NCBI RefSeq assembly: GCF_019392245.1
Contig: NZ_JAHXRL010000003.1
Span: 496,001-560,000 of the forward strand
Direction of reading: 5' to 3'
Source of the DNA: Sulfitobacter sp. CW3
GTDB taxonomy: Bacteria; Pseudomonadota; Alphaproteobacteria; Rhodobacterales; Rhodobacteraceae
DNA length: 64,000 nucleotides
Numbering within the stretch: position 1 is the stretch's first letter; every line of letters begins with the position of its first letter. The notes below the pieces were generated by a model. It saw only the letters and a list, made by a program, of their open reading frames with translations. It made no database searches and was not told the DNA's origin. A program made the translations under genes and the position numbers. Positions 24,340 to 32,174 of this stretch are shown piece after piece.

Positions 24340-25334
24340 GCAGGTATATCCGCCAAGAAACCCTTGCCGAGGTGGGCAAAGCTGGCCAAGAGCGCCTGCG
24401 TGCCGCGCGGGTGTTGGTTGTCGGGGCAGGCGGGTTGGGCGCGCCTGTGCTTCAGTATCTTGTGGGCGCGGGCATCGGGCATCTGACGCTCGTGGATGGG
24501 GATCATGTCTCGCTCAGCAATCTGCACCGTCAGGTTCTGTTTCGCGAAACCGATATCGGCGCGCTAAAGGTCGAGGCCGCGGCGGCTAGCCTGCGCCATC
24601 TGAATGCCGAGTGTGAAATAGACACCGTTCCGCAGCCGCTTGATCCGGTAAATGCGCCGCAACTTGTGGCGGGCAGCACTCTTGTGCTGGATTGCGCCGA
24701 CAGTTTCGCGGTCAGCTATATTCTGTCTGATATCTGTCGCGCGGCGGGCATCCCGTTGATCAGCGCGTCGGTGTTGGGGTTTGCGGGGTATGTCGGTGGG
24801 TTCTGTGGCACGGCCCCGTCGCTGCGTGCCGTGTTCCCCGATCTGCCGGACCGCACGGCCAGCTGCGCCACGGCCGGGGTCATGGGGCCTACGGTGGGGC
24901 TGATCGGGGCGGCACAGGCGCAAATGGCCTTGGGCTGTTTCATCGGGCAATCGCCGTCCCCGTTGGGGCAATTGATCAGCTTTGACATGCACAGCCTTCG
25001 CACGGGCGGCTTTCGCTTTGATACCGCCCCCGAGCCTGATGCAGAGCTGGGGTTTATCGCCGCATCGGCCATTACGGCATCTGATTTTGTCGTGGAGCTG
25101 CGCGATGAGACCGAGGCACCAACGCCCGTCGCCCCTTTTGCACAGCGTTTGACTGTCGCGCAGTTCACCCAGCAGCAAAACGCCGCCCCGAACACGGGCG
25201 CGCGCGCAGTGTTTGCCTGTCGATCCGGGCTGCGGGCCTGGCAGGCTGCGACACATCTACGGTCCTATTGGGCTGGTGAAATTTCCCTTGTCGCCGCTGG
25301 CGACACAGTACAACCCGAAAGGCAAAACACATGA
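24336..25334 (+). CDS. thiF: ThiF/MoeB-type adenylyltransferase with C-terminal rhodanese-like domain
   Basis: An E1-like enzyme of 332 residues that adenylates the C-terminus of ThiS. The ATP-binding Rossmann motif is VLVVGAGGLGAPVLQYLVGAG, followed by LVDGDHVSLSNLHRQVLF, with DCADSFAVSY at the adenylate site. After about residue 255 a short rhodanese-like tail with FACRSGLRAWQAATHLR supplies a persulfide-type cysteine near residue 294, as in MOCS3-like fusions. I use ATG 24336, which overlaps the thiE stop, rather than the ATG six codons upstream inside thiE. The next gene overlaps its stop by 4 bases. Confidence 0.92.
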   Translation: MSRYIRQETLAEVGKAGQERLRAARVLVVGAGGLGAPVLQYLVGAGIGHLTLVDGDHVSLSNLHRQVLFRETDIGALKVEAAAASLRHLNAECEIDTVPQPLDPVNAPQLVAGSTLVLDCADSFAVSYILSDICRAAGIPLISASVLGFAGYVGGFCGTAPSLRAVFPDLPDRTASCATAGVMGPTVGLIGAAQAQMALGCFIGQSPSPLGQLISFDMHSLRTGGFRFDTAPEPDAELGFIAASAITASDFVVELRDETEAPTPVAPFAQRLTVAQFTQQQNAAPNTGARAVFACRSGLRAWQAATHLRSYWAGEISLVAAGDTVQPERQNT

Positions 25335-26269
25335 AACTGACCTCGTTTACCGTCGCATTATCGCTGGCTGCATCGCCCTTGGCCGCCGCTGACGAAATGA
25401 CCGTGCTGCTGGACTGGTTCGTGAACCCCAACCACGGCCCCATCATTATCGCGCAAGAAAAAGGTTTCTTTGCTGATCAAGATCTGGACGTCACGGCCAT
25501 CGCGCCGGCTGACCCGTCGGACCCGCCCAAGCTGGTGGCCGCAGGCAAGGCGGATCTGGCGATTTCCTATCAGCCGCAATTGCACCTGCAAATCCACGAG
25601 GGGCTGCCCCTGAAACGGGTCGGCACCTTGGTCGCGACGCCGCTTAACTGTCTTTTGGCGCTGGCAGACGGCCCGATCAAATCCCCCGCAGATTTGGCCG
25701 GTAAAAAGGTTGGGTTCTCTGTCGGGGGCGTGGAAGAGGCCGTGCTGGGCGCGATCCTGCGCCACAACGGGGTCGCGCCGGATGATGTCGAACTGGTCAA
25801 CGTGAACTGGTCGCTGTCACCATCGCTGATGTCTGGACAGGTGGATGCGGTTATCGGTGCATTCCGGAATTTCGAGCTGAACCAGATGAAAATCGAAGAC
25901 ATCAAAGGCACGTGTTTCTTTGTTGAGGAAGAGGGGCTGCCCTCTTATGACGAGCTGATCTATGTCGCCAACAGTGACAGCATGGACAAGGATATGATCG
26001 CCCGTTTTCTGGCCGCGACCGAACAGGCGACACAGTATATCGTGAACAATCCCGAAGAAAGCTGGGCGGTATTCTCGGGCACCTCGGCCGAACTGCAAGA
26101 CGAGCTGAACGCGTTGGCATGGGCCGATACCATCCCTCGTTTCGCGCTGCGTCCTGCCGCCATGGATGCCGGTCGCTATGCCGCGTTCGAGGCTTTTTTA
26201 AACGAGGCGGGGTTGATCCCAAGCCAGAACCCCGTGTCGCAGATCGCCATTGATGTGACGGCAGACTGA
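25331..26269 (+). CDS. thiY: Thiamine-pyrimidine ABC transporter, substrate-binding protein
   Basis: A 312-residue NMT1/THI5-like periplasmic protein with a signal peptide (MKLTSFTVALSLAASPLAAAD). The mature start MTVLLDWFVNPNHGPIIIAQEKGFF is the hallmark of ThiY and yeast Thi5, which bind pyrimidine moieties of thiamine, in bacteria N-formyl-aminomethyl-pyrimidine. Its place before tenA, thiZ and thiX fits salvage of degraded thiamine. It overlaps thiF by 4 bases and shares one base with tenA. Confidence 0.92.
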   Translation: MKLTSFTVALSLAASPLAAADEMTVLLDWFVNPNHGPIIIAQEKGFFADQDLDVTAIAPADPSDPPKLVAAGKADLAISYQPQLHLQIHEGLPLKRVGTLVATPLNCLLALADGPIKSPADLAGKKVGFSVGGVEEAVLGAILRHNGVAPDDVELVNVNWSLSPSLMSGQVDAVIGAFRNFELNQMKIEDIKGTCFFVEEEGLPSYDELIYVANSDSMDKDMIARFLAATEQATQYIVNNPEESWAVFSGTSAELQDELNALAWADTIPRFALRPAAMDAGRYAAFEAFLNEAGLIPSQNPVSQIAIDVTAD

Positions 26270-26949
26270 TGGCCCCCGACTATGGCGAAACCTTTGCCCT
26301 GTGGCGCGCAAAGGCGGCAGACCCGTGGCGTGACTATACCCACCATCCTTTTGTCGAAGGGCTGCGTGATGGGTCGCTGCCGCGCCATGCGTTCCTGCAT
26401 TATCTGGTACAGGACTATGTCTTTTTGGTGCATTTCGCGCGGGCGTGGTCGCTGGGTGTGGTAAAAGCCGAAACGCTGGACGAAATGAAGGTCTGTTCAG
26501 CCACTGTTGATGCGCTCGTTAATCACGAGATGGCATTGCATATTCAGGTTTGCGCCACCGAGGGCATTGACGAGCAAACGCTTTTTAACGCGGCTGAGGC
26601 ACCCGAAAACCTAGCCTATACGCGCTATGTGCTGGATGCGGGCCATCAGGGGGACTTCCTTGATCTGATGGCGGCATTGGCCCCTTGCGTGATGGGTTAT
26701 GGTGAAATCGGTCTGCGGCTCGCGCAGGATAAGGCCCCCGATACGCCCTATGCCGATTGGATCAACACCTATGCCGATCCCGGTTATCAATCGCTGTGCA
26801 AAACGGTTGGCGCAATGATCGATGATGCGGTCGCGCGGCGGATTGGCGACCTTGCCAATTCTCCGCGTGGCGCTGTGCTGCAAAACCGGTTTACGACCGC
26901 CACAAGGCTTGAGATTGCGTTTTGGCAAATGGGTCTAAACGGTCAATGA
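26269..26949 (+). CDS. tenA: Aminopyrimidine aminohydrolase / thiaminase II
   Basis: A 226-residue all-helical TenA that hydrolyses aminomethyl-HMP to HMP so degraded thiamine can re-enter ThiD/ThiE. The catalytic cysteine is in LAPCVMGYGEIGLRL, and HPFVEGLRDGSLPRHAFLHYLVQDYVFL is the conserved N-terminal helix pair (contains HPF and QDY). The start ATG 26269 shares one base with the thiY stop, and the end overlaps thiZ by 4 bases. Confidence 0.94.
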   Translation: MAPDYGETFALWRAKAADPWRDYTHHPFVEGLRDGSLPRHAFLHYLVQDYVFLVHFARAWSLGVVKAETLDEMKVCSATVDALVNHEMALHIQVCATEGIDEQTLFNAAEAPENLAYTRYVLDAGHQGDFLDLMAALAPCVMGYGEIGLRLAQDKAPDTPYADWINTYADPGYQSLCKTVGAMIDDAVARRIGDLANSPRGAVLQNRFTTATRLEIAFWQMGLNGQ

Positions 26950-27671
26950 CGGTGCCGCCGGGGATCAATTTTGCGGGGCAGCACCGGATCGGCGGGCTGG
27001 TCTTGTTCGATGCCGATATCGAACTGCCCGGTGGCCAATGGACCTGTCTGTTGGGGCGGTCAGGAGTGGGGAAATCCACCATCCTGCGGCTGATCCTTGA
27101 TCTGGAAACCGGCGGGCAATTTGCGGGCAGTATTACGGCCACGGACGGGGCGGGTTTGGCGGGGCGCATCAGTTATATGGCGCAATCCGACCTGTTGCTG
27201 CCTTGGCTGTCGGTGATTGAAAATGTCTGCATCGGTGCCCGTCTGCGTGGTGAAAAGCCGGATACAACCCGTGCTGCCGATCTGTTGGCACGGGTCGGGC
27301 TGTCAGAGCATACACATAACAAGCCAAACACCTTGTCCGGCGGCATGCGCCAGCGCGCGGCGCTTGCGCGGACCTTGTTCGAGGACCGCCCGGTTGTATT
27401 TCTGGACGAACCGTTTTCGGCCCTTGATGCAGGAACCCGCGCGGATATGCAGGAACTGGCCGCCGAGGTTTTACATGGGCGCACCGTATTGCTGGTGACC
27501 CATGACCCGTCAGAGGCGACCCGCCTTGCGCATCAGATCATCATCATGTCGGCCCAAGATGCGCAAGCGTGGCCGGTGCCCGACACACTGCCCCCGCGTT
27601 CCATCGATGACGCGCAAACGCTTGCGTGTCAGATCCGCCTATTGGCACATATGCGCGGGATCGCCGCATGA
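26946..27671 (+). CDS. thiZ: Thiamine-pyrimidine ABC transporter, ATP-binding protein
   Basis: A 241-residue ABC ATPase. Walker A is GRSGVGKSTI, the Q-loop lies at YMAQSDLLLPW, the signature is LSGGMRQRAALAR, Walker B is VVFLDEPFSALD and the H-loop is VLLVTHDPSEA. The sequence is closest in style to the taurine/nitrate/thiamine-precursor ATPases. It starts at ATG 26946 overlapping the tenA stop and powers uptake through ThiX. Confidence 0.92.
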   Translation: MTVPPGINFAGQHRIGGLVLFDADIELPGGQWTCLLGRSGVGKSTILRLILDLETGGQFAGSITATDGAGLAGRISYMAQSDLLLPWLSVIENVCIGARLRGEKPDTTRAADLLARVGLSEHTHNKPNTLSGGMRQRAALARTLFEDRPVVFLDEPFSALDAGTRADMQELAAEVLHGRTVLLVTHDPSEATRLAHQIIIMSAQDAQAWPVPDTLPPRSIDDAQTLACQIRLLAHMRGIAA

Positions 27672-28417
27672 GGGGTCGCGACATCCTGATCGCGGTTCTG
27701 GTGGGTTTGGCACTGTGGCAGACAACTGTATTGCTGACAGATGCGCCACATTTCATATTGCCCTCGCCGTGGCGTGTGGCGCAGGCGGCCTTTCACAGCC
27801 GTGCGATCATTGCCGAAAACGCTTGGGTCACCACGGTTGAGGTTCTGCTGGGCCTGACGTTGGGCACCGTGCTGGGGGCCGCGACTGCGATCCATCTGGC
27901 CCTGTCAAAAACCGCTGAACGTTTGATGCTGCCGCTTTTGGTCTTTACCCAAGCGGTGCCGGTTTTTGCATTGGCCCCGCTGCTGACGCTTTGGTTCGGC
28001 TATGGCATGGGGTCAAAAATCGTGATGACGGTGATTATCATCTATTTCCCCGTGGCATCGGCATTCCACGATGGCCTGACGCGTATCGATCGGGGCTATC
28101 ACGATCTGTCCGTCTCGATGGGGGCGGGGAAATACCATTTTATGCGGCATGTCCGGATACCAAGCGCGCTGCCCAGCCTTGGTACGGGTCTGCGGCTGTC
28201 TGCTGTTTATGCCCCGATCGGGGCCGTGATTGGTGAATGGGTGGGCGCGTCCAAGGGGCTTGGCTACCTGATGCTGCTCGCCAATGGCCGTGCCAAGATT
28301 GATTTGATGTTCGCAAGCCTGATCGTGTTGGCCTGCCTGACCGTGGCGCTGCATATCGCCGTTGGCCGTCTGGCGGACTGGTTGTCCGATTACGCCCGCG
28401 GGGTACGTCACCCCTAA
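27668..28417 (+). CDS. thiX: Thiamine-pyrimidine ABC transporter, permease
   Basis: A 249-residue inner-membrane permease with about six transmembrane segments and the binding-protein-dependent transport signature in GAVIGEWVGASKGLGYLMLLA; SMGAGKYHFMRHVRIPSALP is the EAA coupling loop. The start ATG 27668 overlaps the thiZ stop by 4 bases. It is the last gene of the thiamine operon; 85 bases separate it from bluE and no clear terminator is seen there. Confidence 0.92.
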   Translation: MRGRDILIAVLVGLALWQTTVLLTDAPHFILPSPWRVAQAAFHSRAIIAENAWVTTVEVLLGLTLGTVLGAATAIHLALSKTAERLMLPLLVFTQAVPVFALAPLLTLWFGYGMGSKIVMTVIIIYFPVASAFHDGLTRIDRGYHDLSVSMGAGKYHFMRHVRIPSALPSLGTGLRLSAVYAPIGAVIGEWVGASKGLGYLMLLANGRAKIDLMFASLIVLACLTVALHIAVGRLADWLSDYARGVRHP

Positions 28418-28502
28418 GGGCCAATGCATATCTGCGGTCTTGGCTGTTGTCGTTTCGGGTTCGATGATCAATATGACTTGATTTTACCGAGGTAGTTCTG
28501 AT

Positions 28503-29357
28503 TTGAGCAATCACATGCGGACGTTATGCGAAAACACTCAGCCAATCGGGCGTACTGGCAGGGCTGCTGGGCATTTCGGTGAATGGCTGCAGGGGCGGTT
28601 TGGCCCTGACGGACCAGTGGTTGTGATAACGATGACCTGTAATGTGCTTTATGCGCAAGCGACCTATACCCCCGCCACGGATTTACGATTGCGTCATTCG
28701 GGCTTGGCAGCGGTGACCCAAGATCAATTGCAAGCCTTGCTGTCTGCCGTCGGAAAACCCGAGGGCGGAGATTTCAGCCTGTCTGGAAATATGACGTTGG
28801 GGGTTGGGGCAGGGTCGTCAACGGCGAGCCTGATTGCGCTTGCGCGGGCGGCGGGCGCTGATGAAACGTTGCTGCCAGCGGCGTGTTTGCGGGTCGAAGG
28901 CGCGACAGATCCCTTGATGCTAACCCAGCCGGATGCCGTGCTTTGGTCCTCGCGGCGGGCGGAAATTTGCGGGGAATTCAAGGCACCGCCAAAATGTGAG
29001 ATTGTGGGCGGCTATCTGGGCGACCCGATTAGAACCGATCCGGCGGACAGTGATTTCGCGGATATCTCTGATCTGGTGCCGCTTTGGGCAAACGCCGCAA
29101 ACAGGTCTGACTTGGCCAAGCTTGCAATGCTGGCGAGTGAAGCGGCTGATCGCACGACCCGCCTGCGTGGGCCATCGGGCGATCCAAGCGCTTTAATCGC
29201 AAAGCAGTTGGGCGCATTAGGGCATGCGCGGGCGCACACAGGATCGGCGCGCGCGTTCATTTTCGCGCAGGGGGCGGTGCCCGCAACGGCCACAGCGGTT
29301 CTAAAAGGCGCGGGATTAACCGGGGCGTTCCGGTTTTCCACGGGATCAGAGCGTTGA
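28503..29357 (+). CDS. bluE: GHMP-family L-threonine kinase for cobalamin synthesis
   Basis: A GHMP kinase of 284 residues, like Rhodobacter BluE and Salmonella PduX, which makes threonine phosphate for the aminopropanol arm of adenosylcobalamin. The ATP-binding motif is LGVGAGSSTASLIALARA, and RAAGHFGEWLQGRFGPDGP is the N-terminal substrate segment. I use TTG 28503 because CGAGGT lies 10 bases upstream; ATG 28515 is the alternative. Its end overlaps the cobD start. The neighbours cobD and cobC complete the same branch. Confidence 0.88.
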   Translation: MSNHMRTLCENTQPIGRTGRAAGHFGEWLQGRFGPDGPVVVITMTCNVLYAQATYTPATDLRLRHSGLAAVTQDQLQALLSAVGKPEGGDFSLSGNMTLGVGAGSSTASLIALARAAGADETLLPAACLRVEGATDPLMLTQPDAVLWSSRRAEICGEFKAPPKCEIVGGYLGDPIRTDPADSDFADISDLVPLWANAANRSDLAKLAMLASEAADRTTRLRGPSGDPSALIAKQLGALGHARAHTGSARAFIFAQGAVPATATAVLKGAGLTGAFRFSTGSER

Positions 29358-30295
29358 GCTTCGCAGCAGCCTTATTGATCGGCTTCGTGATCGAAGCTGT
29401 GTTCGCATGGCCTGCGCGGTTGTTTCGCCTGATCGGCCATCCGGTGACGTGGCTGGGGCGCGCGATTACCCTGCTTGAGGCGCGGATGAACGATGCTGGC
29501 CAATCTGCGGGCGTTCAAAAAATCCTCGGGGCGGCGCTCGTTCTCATTATCCTAGGTGGGGCGGTTTTACCCTGCATCTGGATCAGTTCCGTTCTGCCGG
29601 ACGGATGGGTCGGCGTTGTGATCGGCGGCATTCTGGCGTGGCCGTTCGTGGCTGCCCGGTCGCTGTATGATCATGTGGCCGCCGTCGCGCGACCGCTTGA
29701 GCAAGGCGACACGGACAAAGCCAGACATGCGGTGTCAATGATCATCGGACGCAACCCGAATACACTGGATGACGCAGGTATCGCGCGCGCATCGTTGGAA
29801 AGTTTGGCCGAAAACGCATCAGACGGGATTGTCGCGCCGGTGTTCTGGGGTTTGGTATTCGGCCTGCCGGGCTTGGTGGGATACAAGGCGATCAACACGA
29901 TGGATTCAATGATCGGGCACCGATCTGCGCGCTATGAGAATTTTGGGATGGTCGCGGCCCGGCTGGATGACATCGTTAATCTGATCCCGGCGCGGTTGAC
30001 GGGGGTGCTGTTTGCGCTTCTGTCTGGGCGGGTCTCACAATCCTTTGGCACCATGCTGCGCGATGCGGGCCATCACAGATCGCCCAATGCGGGCTGGCCT
30101 GAATCCGCCATGGCGGGGGCGTTGAATGTGCGGCTGTCCGGTCCGCGTATCTATGATGACAAAATAGCGGACGAGCCGTGGTTGAATGCCGAGGCACCCG
30201 ATGCCGATGCAACGTCTATTGCGCGCGGGCTCGCGCTTTATCTGCGGACTATGGTTGGGCTTGCCGCTATCATAGCGCTGTTTGCGATTGTGTAA
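29354..30295 (+). CDS. cobD: Adenosylcobinamide-phosphate synthase (CbiB/CobD)
   Basis: A 313-residue integral membrane protein of the CobD/CbiB family, which attaches aminopropanol phosphate to adenosylcobyric acid. LRLIGHPV-like text (FRLIGHPVTWLGRAI), the conserved RASLESLAENASDGIVAPVFWG and KAINTMDSMIGHRSARYENFG are diagnostic. The start is TTG 29354, overlapping the bluE TGA (TTGA). Several hydrophobic helices occur in the first 100 residues and near the C-terminus. Note that enterobacterial CobD is a different enzyme, here called cobC. Confidence 0.95.
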   Translation: MSFAAALLIGFVIEAVFAWPARLFRLIGHPVTWLGRAITLLEARMNDAGQSAGVQKILGAALVLIILGGAVLPCIWISSVLPDGWVGVVIGGILAWPFVAARSLYDHVAAVARPLEQGDTDKARHAVSMIIGRNPNTLDDAGIARASLESLAENASDGIVAPVFWGLVFGLPGLVGYKAINTMDSMIGHRSARYENFGMVAARLDDIVNLIPARLTGVLFALLSGRVSQSFGTMLRDAGHHRSPNAGWPESAMAGALNVRLSGPRIYDDKIADEPWLNAEAPDADATSIARGLALYLRTMVGLAAIIALFAIV

Positions 30296-30305
30296 GGATC
30301 ACGGA

Positions 30306-31295
30306 ATGCGAGACCACGGCGGCAATATGGGGTTGGCGATAGCGGAATTCGGCGGTGACCCCGCTGATTGGATCGACCTGTCGACGGGTATCAACGGGTC
30401 CCCCTATCCGGTCGGCCAGCTATCAGCGGCAGCTTGGACGCGTCTTCCCGAACGCGACAGCCTGATCGGGCTAGAGCGCGCGGCGCAGCGTGCGTATGGC
30501 ACGTCGCTTGACGTGGTCGCCGTGGCGGGGGCCCAAGCGGCAATCCAGCTCGTGCCGACATTGAAACCCGTGGGATGGGCCGCAATTCTGACGCCGACCT
30601 ATAACGAACATGCCGCGGCCCTGCGATCGGGCGGCTGGGACGTGGACGAGGTCGCGACCTTTGGCGCACTCGAAGGGGCCGACCTTGCCGTGGTGGTTAA
30701 CCCCAACAACCCTGATGGTAATGTTTACACAGCCAAAGCCCTGTTGGCGCTGGCCGCAACGGTCGGCCTTTTGATCGTCGACGAAAGTTTTGCCGACCCC
30801 GAACCGGAGATGTCGTTGGCCAGCGCATCGCTGGTGCTTCCGGGTAACGTGGTGATCCTGCGTTCCTTTGGAAAGTTTTACGGACTGGCGGGGGTGCGCC
30901 TTGGATTTGTGCTGGGGGCACCTGCGCTGGCGGATAAAATCCGGGATATGGTTGGCCCGTGGCCCGTATCGGGTATGGCGATCGAAGTTTGCAAACGCGC
31001 ATTTGAGGATGATGCGTGGGCGGATCAGACGCGCGCACAGCTACGGCGTGATGTGGCCCGCCTTGATCTGCTTGCGCGGGACGCGGGCTGGGAGCTGATC
31101 GGGGGCACACCCTTGTTTCGCACCTACGCGACGCTGGATGCGGCCAAGGCGCAGCGCGATCTTGCCGCGCGCCATATATGGACCCGGATTTTCCCATACT
31201 CGGATACATGGATCCGGCTTGGTCTGCCCGGCAATGAGGGCGATTGGTCACGGCTTGAGGCCGCGCTGAACATAGCAAAGCCCGTCGCTACGTAA
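30306..31295 (+). CDS. cobC: Threonine-phosphate decarboxylase
   Basis: A 329-residue class I/II PLP enzyme that decarboxylates L-threonine phosphate to aminopropanol phosphate. It opens with RDHGGNMGLAIAEFGG, the N-terminal signature of the cobalamin enzymes, followed by DLSTGINGSPYP; NPNNPDGNVY and the PLP-lysine motif LRSFGKFYGLAGVRLGF are present. The start ATG 30306 has AAGGATCACGGA upstream; a TTG at 30282 inside the cobD end is less likely. It completes bluE-cobD-cobC, the linker arm of vitamin B12 synthesis. Confidence 0.93.
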   Translation: MRDHGGNMGLAIAEFGGDPADWIDLSTGINGSPYPVGQLSAAAWTRLPERDSLIGLERAAQRAYGTSLDVVAVAGAQAAIQLVPTLKPVGWAAILTPTYNEHAAALRSGGWDVDEVATFGALEGADLAVVVNPNNPDGNVYTAKALLALAATVGLLIVDESFADPEPEMSLASASLVLPGNVVILRSFGKFYGLAGVRLGFVLGAPALADKIRDMVGPWPVSGMAIEVCKRAFEDDAWADQTRAQLRRDVARLDLLARDAGWELIGGTPLFRTYATLDAAKAQRDLAARHIWTRIFPYSDTWIRLGLPGNEGDWSRLEAALNIAKPVAT

Positions 31296-31331
31296 CCGTC
31301 AGCGGCGCGCTGCATACATCGGTTTTGTGCT

Positions 31332-31532
31332 TCAAGTACGACGACGGTTGCGCATTACATGTGTGATCCAGACCCAAATCTTGAAAAGCAAAGCAGCTAT
31401 TGTCGCCCCAGCCGCGCCACCAAACCAAAAAACAAGCAATCCCTGCCAAATCGGCTGATTGATCGCATAAACACCACTGACGACAGCACCAAAGGCATAG
31501 CCGACTGCGAGAAGTATAACGTGCGTATCCAC
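31332..31532 (-). CDS. Small membrane protein, two transmembrane helices
   Basis: A 66-residue protein from ATG 31532 with two clear hydrophobic segments (residues about 5-22 and 30-55) and a positive C-terminal tail ending MRNRRRT. No domain is recognised. It is convergent with cobC, and a 17-base tandem repeat overlaps its start, which could be part of its promoter. It may be real, though small size and lack of homology knowledge limit certainty. Confidence 0.5.
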   Translation of the reverse strand: MDTHVILLAVGYAFGAVVSGVYAINQPIWQGLLVFWFGGAAGATIAALLFKIWVWITHVMRNRRRT

Positions 31533-31559
31533 TATTACTAATTATCCACTACTACTAAT
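31526..31559. repeat. Tandem duplication of a 17-base unit
   Basis: TATCCACTATTACTAAT and TATCCACTACTACTAAT stand head to tail with one mismatch. They are AT-rich in a GC-rich setting and lie across and upstream of the start of the 66-residue membrane protein. The repeat could be a slipped-strand duplication or a paired regulator site. Confidence 0.7.
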
Positions 31560-32174
31560 TAAACTGGCAACATTACCTGCGTACATCGGGCGAAAAACCT
31601 ATTCGCCTAATCAAACACCGCATTCTCGTAAAAGGCAGGTCATTGATCGCGCCGGCATCCAAAACGGATGGCGCACCTCTAGCAATCCTATGACCCGGAC
31701 AAGACGTGACGCGGAAATTATGAAAGCCCTTTTTGTTGGTCTGACTGTTAAAAGCTTCACACAAAAGCGCTTACTACTTATCAGTTTCACACATATATTG
31801 TGGTGTTCAACCCGCAATAGAAGCGCAAGGCGGGTCGTAAGGTGATTTTCAGCCGTATCTGCAGCAACTGCGACAAAATGCGCAGGGGCAGGTTTGTGCC
31901 GCAGGAATAATCCACGCAAAATTCGCCGCGTCGATGCCGAAATTGCCACAGCAACTTTGAAGGTATAGAGATGCGGTAAACATAGCCTGTGCGGGATTTT
32001 TGGGTGATTTTTTCACTTAACTGCGACCTTGCTCACTTTCGGAAAAAATTCTGTTGAGGTTCAACCGGACATTTGTCAGGGTCTGGTTACGGGAGTAGCG
32101 TTCGTCGGACATCTTGGCGAAACGGACGGGCCAAACCGAGGCACGTCGATCTATGAAATCAACGGGAGGAAGAC
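31560..32174. other. 615-base stretch with no convincing gene
   Basis: I see no supported coding region. Reading frames of up to 112 codons occur on the minus strand but show no ribosome-binding site, no domain and an unnatural composition. The part nearest dctP (about 31980-32174) is relatively AT-rich with TTTTTTCACTT and GGAAAAAATTCTG stretches and probably holds the dctP promoter; GGGAGGAAGAC just before 32175 is its ribosome-binding site. Confidence 0.5.

Noticed and set aside
28418..28502. Cobalamin riboswitch before bluE
   Set aside because: The 85-base gap lacks the conserved B12-box sequence and is too short for the aptamer.
31611..31949. 112-codon minus-strand frame in the gene-free region
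   Set aside because: The product has no hydrophobic pattern or domain, no ribosome-binding site and a composition unlike neighbouring proteins. Kept as unassigned noncoding.
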